The notes: a model not told the origin generated them from the letters alone. Shown: positions 15,387 to 24,037, counted from the stretch's first letter. The stretch is 64,000 nucleotides of DNA from Bisbaumannia salifodinae (GCF_039522585.1 NZ_BAAADR010000001.1), one strand, 5' to 3'. Numbers and translations: made by a program.

Positions 15387-17099
15387 ATGACCGCCACGAG
15401 TTCTCCCAACCCACGCCTGACGGCCGGCGTTATCGCCACCGCCATCGTCACCTTTACCCTGCTGCTGCATGTCACCTTTCCCAATATGGGCGGGGCGGGC
15501 CTGCAGATGCCCTTCAATGCCACGGTGTGGATGGGCTTCGCCCTGCTGATGGCACTGGCCATGTGGCCCGCCACCCGGGGCGTGATTCGCTACAGTCAGT
15601 TCCACCTGGGGGTGGGCCTGCTGCTATTAGCACTATGGCTGCCCTTCGCCTGGAGCTGGAACCCGGCCTCGATGATCGCCTTTCCGCGCCTGCTGGGGGC
15701 CACGGCAGGGGCCATCCTGCTGCTGGGTTTGGCCCAACTAAGGCTCACGCGCCGCGACTGGTGGTGGCTGGGCCTGGCGATCCTGCTCGGCGCCCTGGTG
15801 GCCAGCGTCTTCGGTTATGCGCAGCGCTACTGGCTGGTCGAGGGTAACTGGATGGGCTACGACCCGGCCTATGGTCGCCCCTATGGCATCTTCCAGCAGG
15901 TCAATGTGATGAGCAGCTTCCTTGTCACCGCCCTGGTGGTCTCCGCCTGGCTATATGGCGAGGCTAGCCGCCGCTGGGAGAAAGGCGTGATCCTGCTGGC
16001 GCCGCTGGTCATGCCGGCGCTGGTATTGATGACTCAGTCGCGCACCGGCTGGCTGGCGGCGCTGATCGCCCTGCCCCTGGTAATGGCCCATCTCCATGGC
16101 CAGGATCGCCGCCGATTCGCCCAGTGGGCCGGCGCCCTGGGACTCGGCACCGCCCTGGGGCTGCTGCTCTGGTCGGACGTTCGCATCGAGCGGGATATGG
16201 CCAGCGCCGGTGAGCGGCTGCCGGTCTATCTGCATAGCTTGAAGATGATTCTCGAGGAGCCGCTCACCGGCTGGGGCTATGGGCGCTTCCAGCATGACTT
16301 CCTGCATAGCTTCGCCGACTGGCGGGCCGCCCTGCCGATCAACCAGCCGGTGATCGTCGAGCCATTTATCACCCAAAACTATAGCCACCCGCATAACGAG
16401 CTGCTGCTCTGGGGCGTGGAGGGGGGATTGCTGCCGATGGTTTCGATCCTCGCCTTCGGTGGCTGGGTGTTCTGGCGGATACTCGCCCATGGGCCCAGGG
16501 GCGAACGGCTACTCTACTGCGCCCTGCTGCTGCCGCTGGCCCTGCATGCCATGACCGAATACCCCTTCTACCACTCCATCGCCCACTGGCTGGCCTTTCT
16601 GCTGCTGCTGGGACTCGTGGCGGAGCAGTGCTGGCCGAGCCGGGAAAGGGCCAATCGCTATACCTTCGGGATTCGGGTGGGGGGCTGGCTGGCGGTGCCG
16701 GTGCTTTGGATCTTTATGGCGACCCATCTGCAGACGCTATGGCAGGTCAAGATCCATCTGGAGACCCAGGGTCGCAACCCCGTCGCCTTGGGCCAGGCCA
16801 TCAACCCCCTGGGCATTCCCCATGATCTCGAGTACCTATCCATGAGCCAACAGCTCGAGGCCTCGGCTAACCTGGGGATTATCGGCGTTATCGAGGACTA
16901 CCTGATCTGGGCCGAAGGGTATGCCAGCACCCGCCCCACCCCCAGCCTCTATGCCAATATGCTGGAAAGCGAGGCCCTGCTCGGTGCCAATGGCAACCTG
17001 ATTACCCAGGATGTAGCCCACCTCTATCCGGCCTTTGGCGAAATCGAGACGGCACTGGAGCATATCGCTACCCACCCGGAGATTCTCCCTATCAAATAA
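15387..17099 (+). CDS. O-antigen ligase-like glycosyltransferase, probable pilin glycosylation ligase (PglL/TfpO)
   Basis: 570 residues with about a dozen hydrophobic helices. A Wzy-type periplasmic loop has YSHPHNELLLWGVEGGLLP near residue 332, where the His is a typical catalytic residue of Wzy/WaaL/PglL ligases. A C-terminal Wzy_C_2-like region (about 440-560) follows. It should move a lipid-linked glycan to protein or lipid A in the periplasm. It converges with the pilin gene, only 55 bases away, which favours pilin as acceptor. The pilin lacks the C-terminal Ser used by P. aeruginosa TfpO, so any glycan site would be internal. O-antigen ligation is the alternative. Confidence 0.75.
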   Translation: MTATSSPNPRLTAGVIATAIVTFTLLLHVTFPNMGGAGLQMPFNATVWMGFALLMALAMWPATRGVIRYSQFHLGVGLLLLALWLPFAWSWNPASMIAFPRLLGATAGAILLLGLAQLRLTRRDWWWLGLAILLGALVASVFGYAQRYWLVEGNWMGYDPAYGRPYGIFQQVNVMSSFLVTALVVSAWLYGEASRRWEKGVILLAPLVMPALVLMTQSRTGWLAALIALPLVMAHLHGQDRRRFAQWAGALGLGTALGLLLWSDVRIERDMASAGERLPVYLHSLKMILEEPLTGWGYGRFQHDFLHSFADWRAALPINQPVIVEPFITQNYSHPHNELLLWGVEGGLLPMVSILAFGGWVFWRILAHGPRGERLLYCALLLPLALHAMTEYPFYHSIAHWLAFLLLLGLVAEQCWPSRERANRYTFGIRVGGWLAVPVLWIFMATHLQTLWQVKIHLETQGRNPVALGQAINPLGIPHDLEYLSMSQQLEASANLGIIGVIEDYLIWAEGYASTRPTPSLYANMLESEALLGANGNLITQDVAHLYPAFGEIETALEHIATHPEILPIK

Positions 17100-17105
17100 T
17101 TAAAA

Positions 17106-17128
17106 AAGGCCGGCATATCGCCGGCCTT
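17106..17128. terminator. Terminator shared by the converging ligase and pilin genes
   Basis: A 9-bp GC-rich stem (AAGGCCGGC with GCCGGCCTT) with a five-base loop. Read on the minus strand it runs into TTTTTT, ideal for pilA. On the plus strand the tail is ATTAAAT. Confidence 0.85.
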
Positions 17129-17154
17129 ATTAAATACACCCCACTATATAGACA

Positions 17155-17619
17155 TTAACGACACTCTGATGGCAAATAACGACTAACAAGACTTGAGGAG
17201 CACGCCCATTCTACCGAGCCGTCGCTTGCGGTAGGTGCGAGAGTCACTGTCTCGCCAGTTAAGTTAGCATCATTCGTGTATGCAATGGTAATCGTCCCAG
17301 CACTAGCACCACCGTCTGTTCCGACCGACACACTAAGCACATAAGTGCCTGTAATATTTGTATTAGTGGGAAGACCAGCCGAAGCATTCGTAGTGGGAAA
17401 GCTCCCTGTTGAGGAGAAGGTTTCTGCAACCGCCGTACGTGCCGCCTGGGCCAAATTCAAGCCTTCGGAGACCTTGGAGCGGGTGACATAGTCCTGATAC
17501 CTCGGAATCGCCAATGCCGCCAAGATCCCGATAATCGCCACCACGATCATTAGCTCGATCAGGGTAAAGCCGCCCTGACCGGTCTTTACATATTTCCTGA
17601 TGCCCTGTTGTGTCTTCAT
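17155..17619 (-). CDS. pilA: Type IV major pilin PilA
   Basis: 154 residues from the ATG at 17619, which has GAGGGG upstream. A short basic leader ends GQGG, and the prepilin peptidase site G|FTLIELMIVVAIIGILA gives mature Phe1 and Glu5, the hallmark of type IVa pilins. The globular part is Thr/Ala/Ser/Gly-rich and ends with a two-Cys loop (WACSSSLVSRYLPSECR) that forms the D-region disulfide. Its GC is lower than that of neighbours, as is usual for pilins under diversifying selection. Divergent from pilB with a 524-base gap. Confidence 0.95.
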   Translation of the reverse strand: MKTQQGIRKYVKTGQGGFTLIELMIVVAIIGILAALAIPRYQDYVTRSKVSEGLNLAQAARTAVAETFSSTGSFPTTNASAGLPTNTNITGTYVLSVSVGTDGGASAGTITIAYTNDANLTGETVTLAPTASDGSVEWACSSSLVSRYLPSECR

Positions 17620-18143
17620 CACGATCACCCCTCTGTTGTTTCGCGAGGCGAACCCTTGCCCTTGTTTCGTCTCACGCCACCGACTACCTCACTTGCCACT
17701 CCCTACTTCAGTTTTTCGGCCGGTTCCCTGCCGACCCGACGCTTCCCTCGCCGGTCGCCTCGGGCCACGCCTGGCAGTCTAGCCAGCCCCTGCGGGTCGG
17801 GATGGGGCCCCTTTCAACGCTCGAGCCGGATGGCCCGGGTGAGTAGAGCACCCGCCCTCGTTGCACAAACTTACAATAGATTACACAATCAACCAACGCA
17901 AGGTGATCTTGCGGGTCACGACAGGGTGTCAGGGCGGCTCGGCTCGGTGGACAAGCGGCCTTAGCGCGCGTCTCAACGCCGCCCTCAACGGCCGGAAGCC
18001 GCTAGACTGACCTAGGCTAGAGTGTGTTAGGGAGTGTTAAGGGGGCTGGTGGTGCTAGCTGGGTCGGGGGCGACTGCGTCGCCCAATCGCCAGCTAAAGC
18101 CAGCTCCTACGGGATAGGTGGGGCATCGGATCGAGGAGCCGTT
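17620..18143. other. pilA-pilB divergent intergenic region
   Basis: A 524-base gap between divergent genes. I looked for a sigma-54 site before pilA and found only a poor TGGCAAG without a matching GC element. I found no convincing cyclic-di-GMP riboswitch. The region holds GC-rich inverted segments and, near 18057-18112, a REP arm. Promoters for pilA and pilB must lie here but I cannot place them. Confidence 0.5.
18057..18112. repeat. Hybrid REP arm (block D)
   Basis: The outer hairpin GGGCGACTGCGTCGCCCAAT of the main family is joined to the inner palindrome CCAGCTAAAGCCAGCTCCTAC of the variant seen at 4.92 kb. It lies 32 bases upstream of the pilB start. Confidence 0.75.
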
Positions 18144-19952
18144 ATGCATGATTCGCATCCGCCGTCGGTGGATTATCACAGCCTGATCGCCCAGAGCACG
18201 GCCACGGGGCCGGTGGGCGGGGGGGGCGGCGCCACCCTGGTGGCGTCCGACCTGCGCGGCCTGGCCCGGCGCCTGGTGCTGGACGGCCTGCTCTCGGAGG
18301 CGGCGGCGCGCCGCGCCGAGCAGGAGGCCCAGGAGGAGGACGTGTCGCTGATGGCCCATGTGATCGAGAACGGCCTGGTGACGCCGCGCCAGGCGGCCCT
18401 GGCGGCGGCCTGGGAGTATGGGCTGTCGCTGATCGACCTGGACGCGGTGCGTCCCGACAGCCTGCCCCCGACGGAGAGCATGCCGGAGAAGATGCTGCGC
18501 AAGCTCTCGGTGATGCCGCTGCTGCGCCACGACCACCGCCTGACGGTGGCGGTGCCCTACCCCGCCACCCTGGCCCAGCTCGACGAGCTGCAGTTCGCCA
18601 CCGGGCTCAATGTGGAAGGGGTGCTGGCGCCGATGGACCAGTTGGGGCCGGCGCTGGAGAACTACCTCTCCCATGCCGACAGCCAGGAGATGATGAAGGG
18701 CCTGGAGGGCGCCGACCAGGCGCTGGACAACCTGGACTACGAGGAGTACGACCCGGAGAAGGAGTCCACCGCAGTCACCGCCGGCAGCGAGGATGCCCCG
18801 GTGGTGCGCTTCGTCAACAAGATATTGCTCGATGCCATTCGCCGCGGCGCCTCGGATATCCATTTCGAGCCCTACGAGACCCTCTACCGCATTCGCCTGC
18901 GTATCGACGGCATCCTGCTGGAGGCGGCGCGCCCGCCCTTCAATATGCGCCAGCGCATTGCCGCCCGCCTCAAGGTAATGTCGAAGCTGGATATCTCCGA
19001 GCGGCGCCTGCCCCAGGACGGCGCCATCAAGATGCGCCTGTCGCGCAACCGCTCCATCGACTTCCGGGTCAGCACCCTGCCCACCGTCTATGGCGAGAAG
19101 ATCGTGCTGCGGATCCTCGATCCGACGTCGGCGCAGATGGGCATCGACGCCCTGGGCTTTACCCCGGCGCAGCGCGAGATGTACGAGCGGGTCCTGGACG
19201 AGCCCCAGGGGATGATCCTGGTCACCGGCCCCACCGGCAGCGGCAAGACGGTGACCCTGTATACCGGCATCAATCTCCTCAACACCCTGGAGCGCAATAT
19301 CTCCACCGCCGAGGACCCGGTGGAGCTCAAGGTGCCGGGGGTCAACCAGGTCAATGTGCTGCCCAAGATCGGCCTGGACTTCGCCAGCGCCCTGCGCGCC
19401 TTCCTGCGCCAGGACCCGGACGTGGTGATGGTCGGCGAGATCCGCGACCTGGAGACCGCCGAGATCTCCGTCAAGGCGGCCCAGACCGGCCACCTGGTGC
19501 TCTCCACGGTGCATACCAACTCGGCGTCGGAGACCCTGACCCGGCTGGCCAATATGGGCGTGGCACCCTTCAATATCGCCAGCTCCGTCAGCCTGATCAT
19601 CGCCCAGCGGCTGACCCGCAAGCTGTGCCCGCGCTGCAAGCAGCCGGCGGAGATCCCCCGTGAGGCGCTGCTGGCCGAGGGTTTCACCGAGGAGGAGGTC
19701 GACTCGGCCACCATCTATCACCCGGTGGGCTGCCGCCACTGCACCCAGGGCTACAAGGGCCGCGAGGGGATCTACGAGGTGGTACCGGTCTCCGAAGCGA
19801 TCAGCCAGCTGATCATGCGCCAGGGCAACGCCATGGAGCTGGCCGACCAGGCGCGTAGTGAGGGCCACCCCGACCTGCGCCGCAGCGGCCTGCTCAAGGT
19901 GATGCAGGGCATCACCAGCCTGGAAGAGGTCAACCGGGTAACCAAGGACTAA
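18144..19952 (+). CDS. pilB: Type IV pilus extension ATPase PilB
   Basis: 602 residues from the ATG at 18144 with GAGGAG upstream; in-frame codons further upstream lie in the REP arm. An N-terminal T2SSE_N/MshEN-type domain (about 40-180) precedes the secretion ATPase core: Walker A GPTGSGKTVTLYTG near residue 362, Asp box TAEDPVELKVPGVNQVNV, Walker B-like PDVVMVGEIRDLETAEI, and His box TGHLVLSTVHTNSA. The zinc-binding Cys quartet is complete (CPRCK and CRHC). This hexameric cytoplasmic motor powers pilus extension. pilC follows 16 bases later. Confidence 0.95.
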   Translation: MHDSHPPSVDYHSLIAQSTATGPVGGGGGATLVASDLRGLARRLVLDGLLSEAAARRAEQEAQEEDVSLMAHVIENGLVTPRQAALAAAWEYGLSLIDLDAVRPDSLPPTESMPEKMLRKLSVMPLLRHDHRLTVAVPYPATLAQLDELQFATGLNVEGVLAPMDQLGPALENYLSHADSQEMMKGLEGADQALDNLDYEEYDPEKESTAVTAGSEDAPVVRFVNKILLDAIRRGASDIHFEPYETLYRIRLRIDGILLEAARPPFNMRQRIAARLKVMSKLDISERRLPQDGAIKMRLSRNRSIDFRVSTLPTVYGEKIVLRILDPTSAQMGIDALGFTPAQREMYERVLDEPQGMILVTGPTGSGKTVTLYTGINLLNTLERNISTAEDPVELKVPGVNQVNVLPKIGLDFASALRAFLRQDPDVVMVGEIRDLETAEISVKAAQTGHLVLSTVHTNSASETLTRLANMGVAPFNIASSVSLIIAQRLTRKLCPRCKQPAEIPREALLAEGFTEEEVDSATIYHPVGCRHCTQGYKGREGIYEVVPVSEAISQLIMRQGNAMELADQARSEGHPDLRRSGLLKVMQGITSLEEVNRVTKD

Positions 19953-19968
19953 ACGGGAGGGGCCGACG

Positions 19969-21213
19969 ATGGCGACCATGACACGCCGAGCCAAGGCGCA
20001 GCAGGCCAGGCAGCAGGCGAAGCTCTACCAGTGGCAGTGGAGCGGCAAGGCCCCCAGCGGGCGCAAGGTGAAGGGCCGCCTGATCGCCCCCAACCGCGCC
20101 GAGGTGGAGAAGACCCTGAGCGGCCAGAACATCATCGTGCGCAATATCCGCCGCAAGGGCGGCGTGGGCGGCATGGGGCGCATCAAGCCCCGGGACGTCA
20201 TGCTCTTCGCCCGCCAGATGGCCACCATGATCCGCGCCGGGGTGCCCATGCTCCAAGCCCTGTCGGTGGTGGCCGAGAGCCTCAAGAAGCCCGCCATGAG
20301 CGCCCTGGTGCAGCAGTTGATGAGCGACGTGACCGCCGGCACCAACCTCTCGGCGGCGATGCGCAAGCACCCCAACCACTTCGATTTGCTGTTCGTCAAC
20401 CTGGTGGAGGCCGGTGAGCACTCCGGCTCGCTGGATCATATGCTCGACCGGGTGGCGGCCTACAAGGAGAAGCTGGAGACTCTCAAGGGGCGGGTGAAGA
20501 AGGCGCTGTGGTACCCGGCGGCGGTGATCGCCGTGGGCATCGGCGTCACCGCCCTGCTGCTGATCATGGTGGTGCCCCAGTTCGAGTCGCTGTTCCACGG
20601 CTTCGGCGCGGAGCTGCCGGCCATGACCCGCATGACCATCCGCTTCTCGGAGTTCGCCCAGGCCTATTGGCTATGGGGCCTGGGCGGCTTTATCGCCTTC
20701 GTCTTCGTGATCCGCCAGGGCATCAAGCGATCGGAGGCCTTCGCCTACCGCATGCATGCCTGGTCGCTGAAGATTCCGGTGATCGGCGATATCCTCGACA
20801 AGTCGGCGGTGGCGCGCTATTCGCGGACCCTGGCCACCACCTATGGCGCCGGGGTGCCCATGGTGGAGTCGCTGGACGTGACTGCCGGGGCCACCGGCAA
20901 CAAGGTCTACGAGCGGGCGGTGCGCCAGGTACGCGAGGACGTGGCCACCGGCCAGCAGTTGCACTTCGCCATGCGCCTCACCGAGCAGTTCCCACCGCTG
21001 GCGGTGCAGATGGTCGGCATCGGCGAGGAATCCGGCGCGCTGGACGCCATGCTCAACCGGGTGGCGGATTACTACGAGGAAGAGGTGGACAACATGGTGG
21101 ACACCCTCACCTCCCTGCTGGAGCCCTTTATCATCGTGGTGCTGGGGGTGCTGGTAGGCGGCCTGGTGATCTCCATGTACCTGCCCATCTTCGAGCTGGG
21201 GAGTGTGATCTAG
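19969..21213 (+). CDS. pilC: Type IV pilus inner-membrane platform protein PilC
   Basis: 414 residues with two T2SSF domains (about 75-200 and 278-400). The first starts MLFARQMATMIRAGVPMLQAL and the second YSRTLATTYGAGVPMVESLD, each followed by membrane helices. It links the PilB motor to the pilin pool. The ATG at 19969 has GGGAGGGG upstream, and an ATG three codons on is possible. The prepilin peptidase gene pilD, commonly next in pilBCD operons, is absent; a REP block and the RAYT gene follow instead. Confidence 0.95.
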   Translation: MATMTRRAKAQQARQQAKLYQWQWSGKAPSGRKVKGRLIAPNRAEVEKTLSGQNIIVRNIRRKGGVGGMGRIKPRDVMLFARQMATMIRAGVPMLQALSVVAESLKKPAMSALVQQLMSDVTAGTNLSAAMRKHPNHFDLLFVNLVEAGEHSGSLDHMLDRVAAYKEKLETLKGRVKKALWYPAAVIAVGIGVTALLLIMVVPQFESLFHGFGAELPAMTRMTIRFSEFAQAYWLWGLGGFIAFVFVIRQGIKRSEAFAYRMHAWSLKIPVIGDILDKSAVARYSRTLATTYGAGVPMVESLDVTAGATGNKVYERAVRQVREDVATGQQLHFAMRLTEQFPPLAVQMVGIGEESGALDAMLNRVADYYEEEVDNMVDTLTSLLEPFIIVVLGVLVGGLVISMYLPIFELGSVI

Positions 21214-21221
21214 GCTGGCGG

Positions 21222-21428
21222 GAGCCTTGGTAGCCACTGGTGTTGTGGGAGTCAGGCTCTCCGGCGGTCCTACGCTTCGGCGATTGGCGCCGCCAGGCGC
21301 CCTTGGGTGCCAGCCAGGATCGCCCTGCGGGCGATATCGCTCGGCACAGCCGAGCTCCCACAATAGGTTGGGTGGTCACTGGTGTTGTGGGAGTCCGGAT
21401 TCCGGACGATGGCGACGAAGTCGCCGTT
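21222..21428. repeat. REP/REPIN block F, upstream flank of the RAYT gene
   Basis: Two plus arms (TGTGGGAGTCAGGCTCTCC near 21245 and TGTGGGAGTCCGGATTCCGG near 21384) face one minus arm (ATCGCCCTGCGGGCGATATC then GCTCGGCACAGCCGAGCTCC). Spacers repeat AGGTTGGGTGGTCACTGG. The last arm ends GCGACGAAGTCGCC about 25 bases before the RAYT start codon. Confidence 0.9.
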
Positions 21429-21449
21429 GTTAATAAAGCAGGAGGCGCC

Positions 21450-21890
21450 ATGGATCGGTACCTGCCCCATAGCCATTCCCTCCGCAAGGGCCGCCACTCT
21501 CTTCCCGGCCAATGGTATCTGGTGACCTTTGCCACCCAGGAGCGCCGGCCGGTATTCCTCAACCCTCCTGCTGCCCACCTGGCCTGCCAATCCTTCTATG
21601 CCGAGAGCGTCAGCCATGAGGCCAGCACGTTGAGCTTCGTGGTGATGCCTGACCATGTTCACTGGCTACTGCGCCTCGACGGCCAGCTATCCGAGGCGGT
21701 ACGAATCTACAAGGCCAGGGTCTCCGCCGGGCTGGGGCAGAAGATCTGGCAACCCGGCTTTCATGACCGGGCGCTGCGCCGTGAAGAAGATCTCAAGCCT
21801 ACCGCTCGCTACCTGGTGGCTAACCCCATCCGTGCGGGCCTGGTCGAGCATATCGGTGACTATCCATATTGGGATGCCATCTGGCTTTAA
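21450..21890 (+). CDS. REP-associated tyrosine transposase (RAYT, Y1/HUH family)
   Basis: 146 residues; ATG at 21450 with GGAGG four bases upstream. Single-strand DNA transposase of the IS200/IS605-like Y1 superfamily. It shows the HUH motif VMPDHVHWLLRL (His69, His71), a candidate nucleophile Tyr87 in AVRIYKARVSAGLG, and RAYT-typical IWQPGFHDRALRREEDL and ARYLVANPIRAGLVE. Length is normal for RAYTs. REP blocks flank it on both sides, as expected when a RAYT is domesticated with its own REP family. It should nick and move or copy REP hairpins. No inverted-repeat insertion-sequence ends or target duplication are seen, so it is not an ordinary insertion sequence. Confidence 0.92.
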   Translation: MDRYLPHSHSLRKGRHSLPGQWYLVTFATQERRPVFLNPPAAHLACQSFYAESVSHEASTLSFVVMPDHVHWLLRLDGQLSEAVRIYKARVSAGLGQKIWQPGFHDRALRREEDLKPTARYLVANPIRAGLVEHIGDYPYWDAIWL

Positions 21891-21899
21891 ACTGTGCCA

Positions 21900-22106
21900 G
21901 TTGGGGTAGCCACTGGTGTTGGGAGAGACTCTGGGGTTGTGGTGAACACTGGGGTTGTAGGGGTTCGGCTCTGCCGGACGATTGGAGGCCGAAGGACTCC
22001 CAAGCGACAAGCGCCAAGGTAAATCGCACTGCTGGGGCGCCTTCGGCGCCATTCGCTCGGGGAACCCGAGCTCCCACAACATCAGTGGCAATCCCCGCCC
22101 CAGGGC
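21900..22106. repeat. REP/REPIN block G, downstream flank of the RAYT gene
   Basis: A plus arm with GGGGTTCGGCTCTGCCGGAC then GATTGGAGGCCGAAGGACTC is followed by a minus arm GCGCCTTCGGCGCCATTC then GCTCGGGGAACCCGAGCTCC. Spacers contain GTAGCCACTGGTGTTGGGAG and ACACTGGGGTTGT. The outer hairpin of the plus arm is degenerate here. It starts 10 bases after the RAYT stop and reaches the end of the next gene. Confidence 0.85.
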
Positions 22107-22117
22107 CATTCCCGTCA

Positions 22118-23836
22118 TCACCTCAATAGCCAGGAGAGCACCAGCAGCAGCAGCAGGATGCCGGCGACGCCTTGCCAGAATCGGGCGGGCTCGCCGAGCA
22201 GGCCGCCGTCCTCGCCATCGTCGCCGTCGCGGCGGGGTTCGCGCAGCATCACCAGGAATTCGGAGAGGCGCCGGTAGCGCAGGGCACGCTGGGGGTCCAG
22301 GGCCCGGCGCAGGGCGTCGTCGAGGGCCGGGTCCACCTCGGGGTTGGCGGTGCGGGCGCTGCGGTAGCTGAGCTTCTCCAGGTCGGTGTGGCTGCGCAGC
22401 TGATTGGGGGCCAGGGCATAGGGCAGGCCGCCGGTGAGCAGCCAGTAGATGGTCGAGGCCAGGGCGTACTGGTCGCTGCGCCGGCCGACGTCGGTATCCA
22501 GGGCGTATTCCGGGGCGCTGTGCTCGGAGAGCCCCACCTGGCGGGCCAGTTCCCGGGAGTTGCGGTGGCCGTCGCCCTCGCGCAGGCGGCAGGCGCTGAA
22601 GTCGGCCAGCACCACCTGGCCATGGGCATCGATCAGGATATTGTCCGGGTGAATGCGCTGGTGCAGCAGGTCGCGGTGGTGCAGGGCCTGCACCGCCTTG
22701 CCCAGCTGACGGGCGATATCCAGGCGCTGGGAGAGGCTGGCCTGGGGGTGGCGGCGGGCCCAGTCGGTGAGGGTCTCGCCGTTGACCAGGGCCATCAGGT
22801 AGTAGAGATGGCGCCGCGGCCGCGAGGGCTCCACCACCCGGGCCACGAAGGGCGACTTGACCCGCTCCACCACCCATTGCTGGAGTAGGAAGTGCTCCAG
22901 GTAGGCGTTGCGGCTGGAGAGCTCGGGACTGGGCGCCTTGAGCACCATCTGGCGCTGGCTGGCCAGGTCGCGGACCCGGTAGACCCGCGACTGGGCGGTG
23001 CGCGACAGCACCGCCTCGACTTCCAAGCCATCGAGGCGATCCCCCGGCGCGAGCTCCGGCGGCACCGGCAGGTCGCCATAGACCTTGCCGGGATGGTCCT
23101 CGGTGGCCTCGGGCAGGGCATCGATGCGCACCAGTTGGAAACAGAACTGGTCACCGCCGTAGCCGCGCTCCTGGGCGCGCTCGCTGGCGGCCTGGGCCAG
23201 GCGCTCGCAGGCGGCGTCCAGGTCGCTGACATCGGCACGGATCAGGCGCACATAGTCCGAGGGCATCAGGGTGCCGCGCACCGCCTGGGTGGTGAAGAGG
23301 AAGATATCGCCCTGCTTGAGGGGCACCTGCAGGTAGTCGATCTCGATGCTGGGGTCCATGCCCAGCGCCCGAGAGGCGTAGCGGTAGCCGCCCAGGTCGG
23401 TGATATGGTCCCGGGAGAGCTGTTCGAACTCGGCGCCGCGCAGCAGGAACACCAGGGTATCGCCCATATGGAAGAGGTGCGCCTCGCGGCCATGGTAGAC
23501 CATCGCCGAGAGCGCGGAGACATAGCTGCCATCCTTGACGTGCTGACTCTGGGCATAGCACCAGGCATTCAGCGAGCGCAGCACGCGAATGGTGGAGTAC
23601 TTGACGCCCCAGTGATCCGGGGTGGAGAAGTAGTCGGCCACCAGGCCACGCACGCTGAGGTCCCCCGCCTGCTTGGCGATGGCATTGCGGGAGCTGGAAT
23701 CGCTGATCACCGCCAGCGCCCCCTTGGCCTCCAACAGGCCGGCATCGGGCACGCGCAACGACATGGAGCTGCGGTGACGCCGCCGCTCCGGCGCCACGAA
23801 GGCCTGTCCCACGCTCAGCGATAATTGACGATCCAA
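22118..23836 (-). CDS. PP2C-type phosphatase/Ser-Thr kinase fusion with altered active sites, membrane-anchored
   Basis: 572 residues from a TTG at 23836 with AAGGAG upstream; this start matches the family opening LSLSVGQAF. A PP2C-like domain (about 1-240), a protein-kinase domain (about 265-530) and a C-terminal membrane helix (GVAGILLLLLVLSWLL) are present. The kinase keeps Lys300 (VLKAPS), Asn399 and DFS Asp412. However, the catalytic loop reads LLHQRIHPDN, so the usual catalytic Asp is Arg394. In the phosphatase, VISD (Asp46) and MGDT (Asp126) are kept, but the usual late DG is QA (TTQAVRGTL, Gln184). It may be a signalling scaffold. It stands alone. Confidence 0.8.
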   Translation of the reverse strand: MDRQLSLSVGQAFVAPERRRHRSSMSLRVPDAGLLEAKGALAVISDSSSRNAIAKQAGDLSVRGLVADYFSTPDHWGVKYSTIRVLRSLNAWCYAQSQHVKDGSYVSALSAMVYHGREAHLFHMGDTLVFLLRGAEFEQLSRDHITDLGGYRYASRALGMDPSIEIDYLQVPLKQGDIFLFTTQAVRGTLMPSDYVRLIRADVSDLDAACERLAQAASERAQERGYGGDQFCFQLVRIDALPEATEDHPGKVYGDLPVPPELAPGDRLDGLEVEAVLSRTAQSRVYRVRDLASQRQMVLKAPSPELSSRNAYLEHFLLQQWVVERVKSPFVARVVEPSRPRRHLYYLMALVNGETLTDWARRHPQASLSQRLDIARQLGKAVQALHHRDLLHQRIHPDNILIDAHGQVVLADFSACRLREGDGHRNSRELARQVGLSEHSAPEYALDTDVGRRSDQYALASTIYWLLTGGLPYALAPNQLRSHTDLEKLSYRSARTANPEVDPALDDALRRALDPQRALRYRRLSEFLVMLREPRRDGDDGEDGGLLGEPARFWQGVAGILLLLLVLSWLLR

Positions 23837-23958
23837 GGGGCTCTCCTTATTCACCTCGATGCGGCACCCTGCCCCACGCCGGGCAGGCGGCCCCATGATA
23901 CACGTTTGATCCGCCTGTCGGCCTGTCAACCAAAGGGGTAGGCCCTGCCATCGTCGGA

Positions 23959-23988
23959 TTGGTAATCGCCGCCGTGGCTTCGTATAAT
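23959..23988 (+). promoter_or_regulatory. Sigma-70 promoter of ppa
   Basis: TTGGTA at 23959-23964 and a perfect TATAAT at 23983-23988 with an 18-base spacer, about 50 bases upstream of the ppa start. Transcription would begin near 23995. Confidence 0.7.
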
Positions 23989-24037
23989 TCGGCGGTTTTC
24001 TCTGGCCCCTTCAATCCGCCCACGCAAGGATTCGAGA

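Noticed and set aside
17640..17880. Possible cyclic di-GMP riboswitch or sigma-54 promoter upstream of pilA
   Set aside because: GACGCTTCCCTCGCCGG resembles part of the GEMM core but lacks the invariant AAAGCC segment. The TGGCAAG lacks a correctly spaced GC element.
18027..19994. 655-codon open frame antisense to pilB
   Set aside because: His/Gln/Arg-rich composition without domains, and it lies wholly over an intact pilB.
21450..21890. Interpretation as an ordinary IS200/IS605 insertion sequence
   Set aside because: No tnpB, no element-specific ends and REP blocks on both flanks. The residues fit the RAYT clade better.
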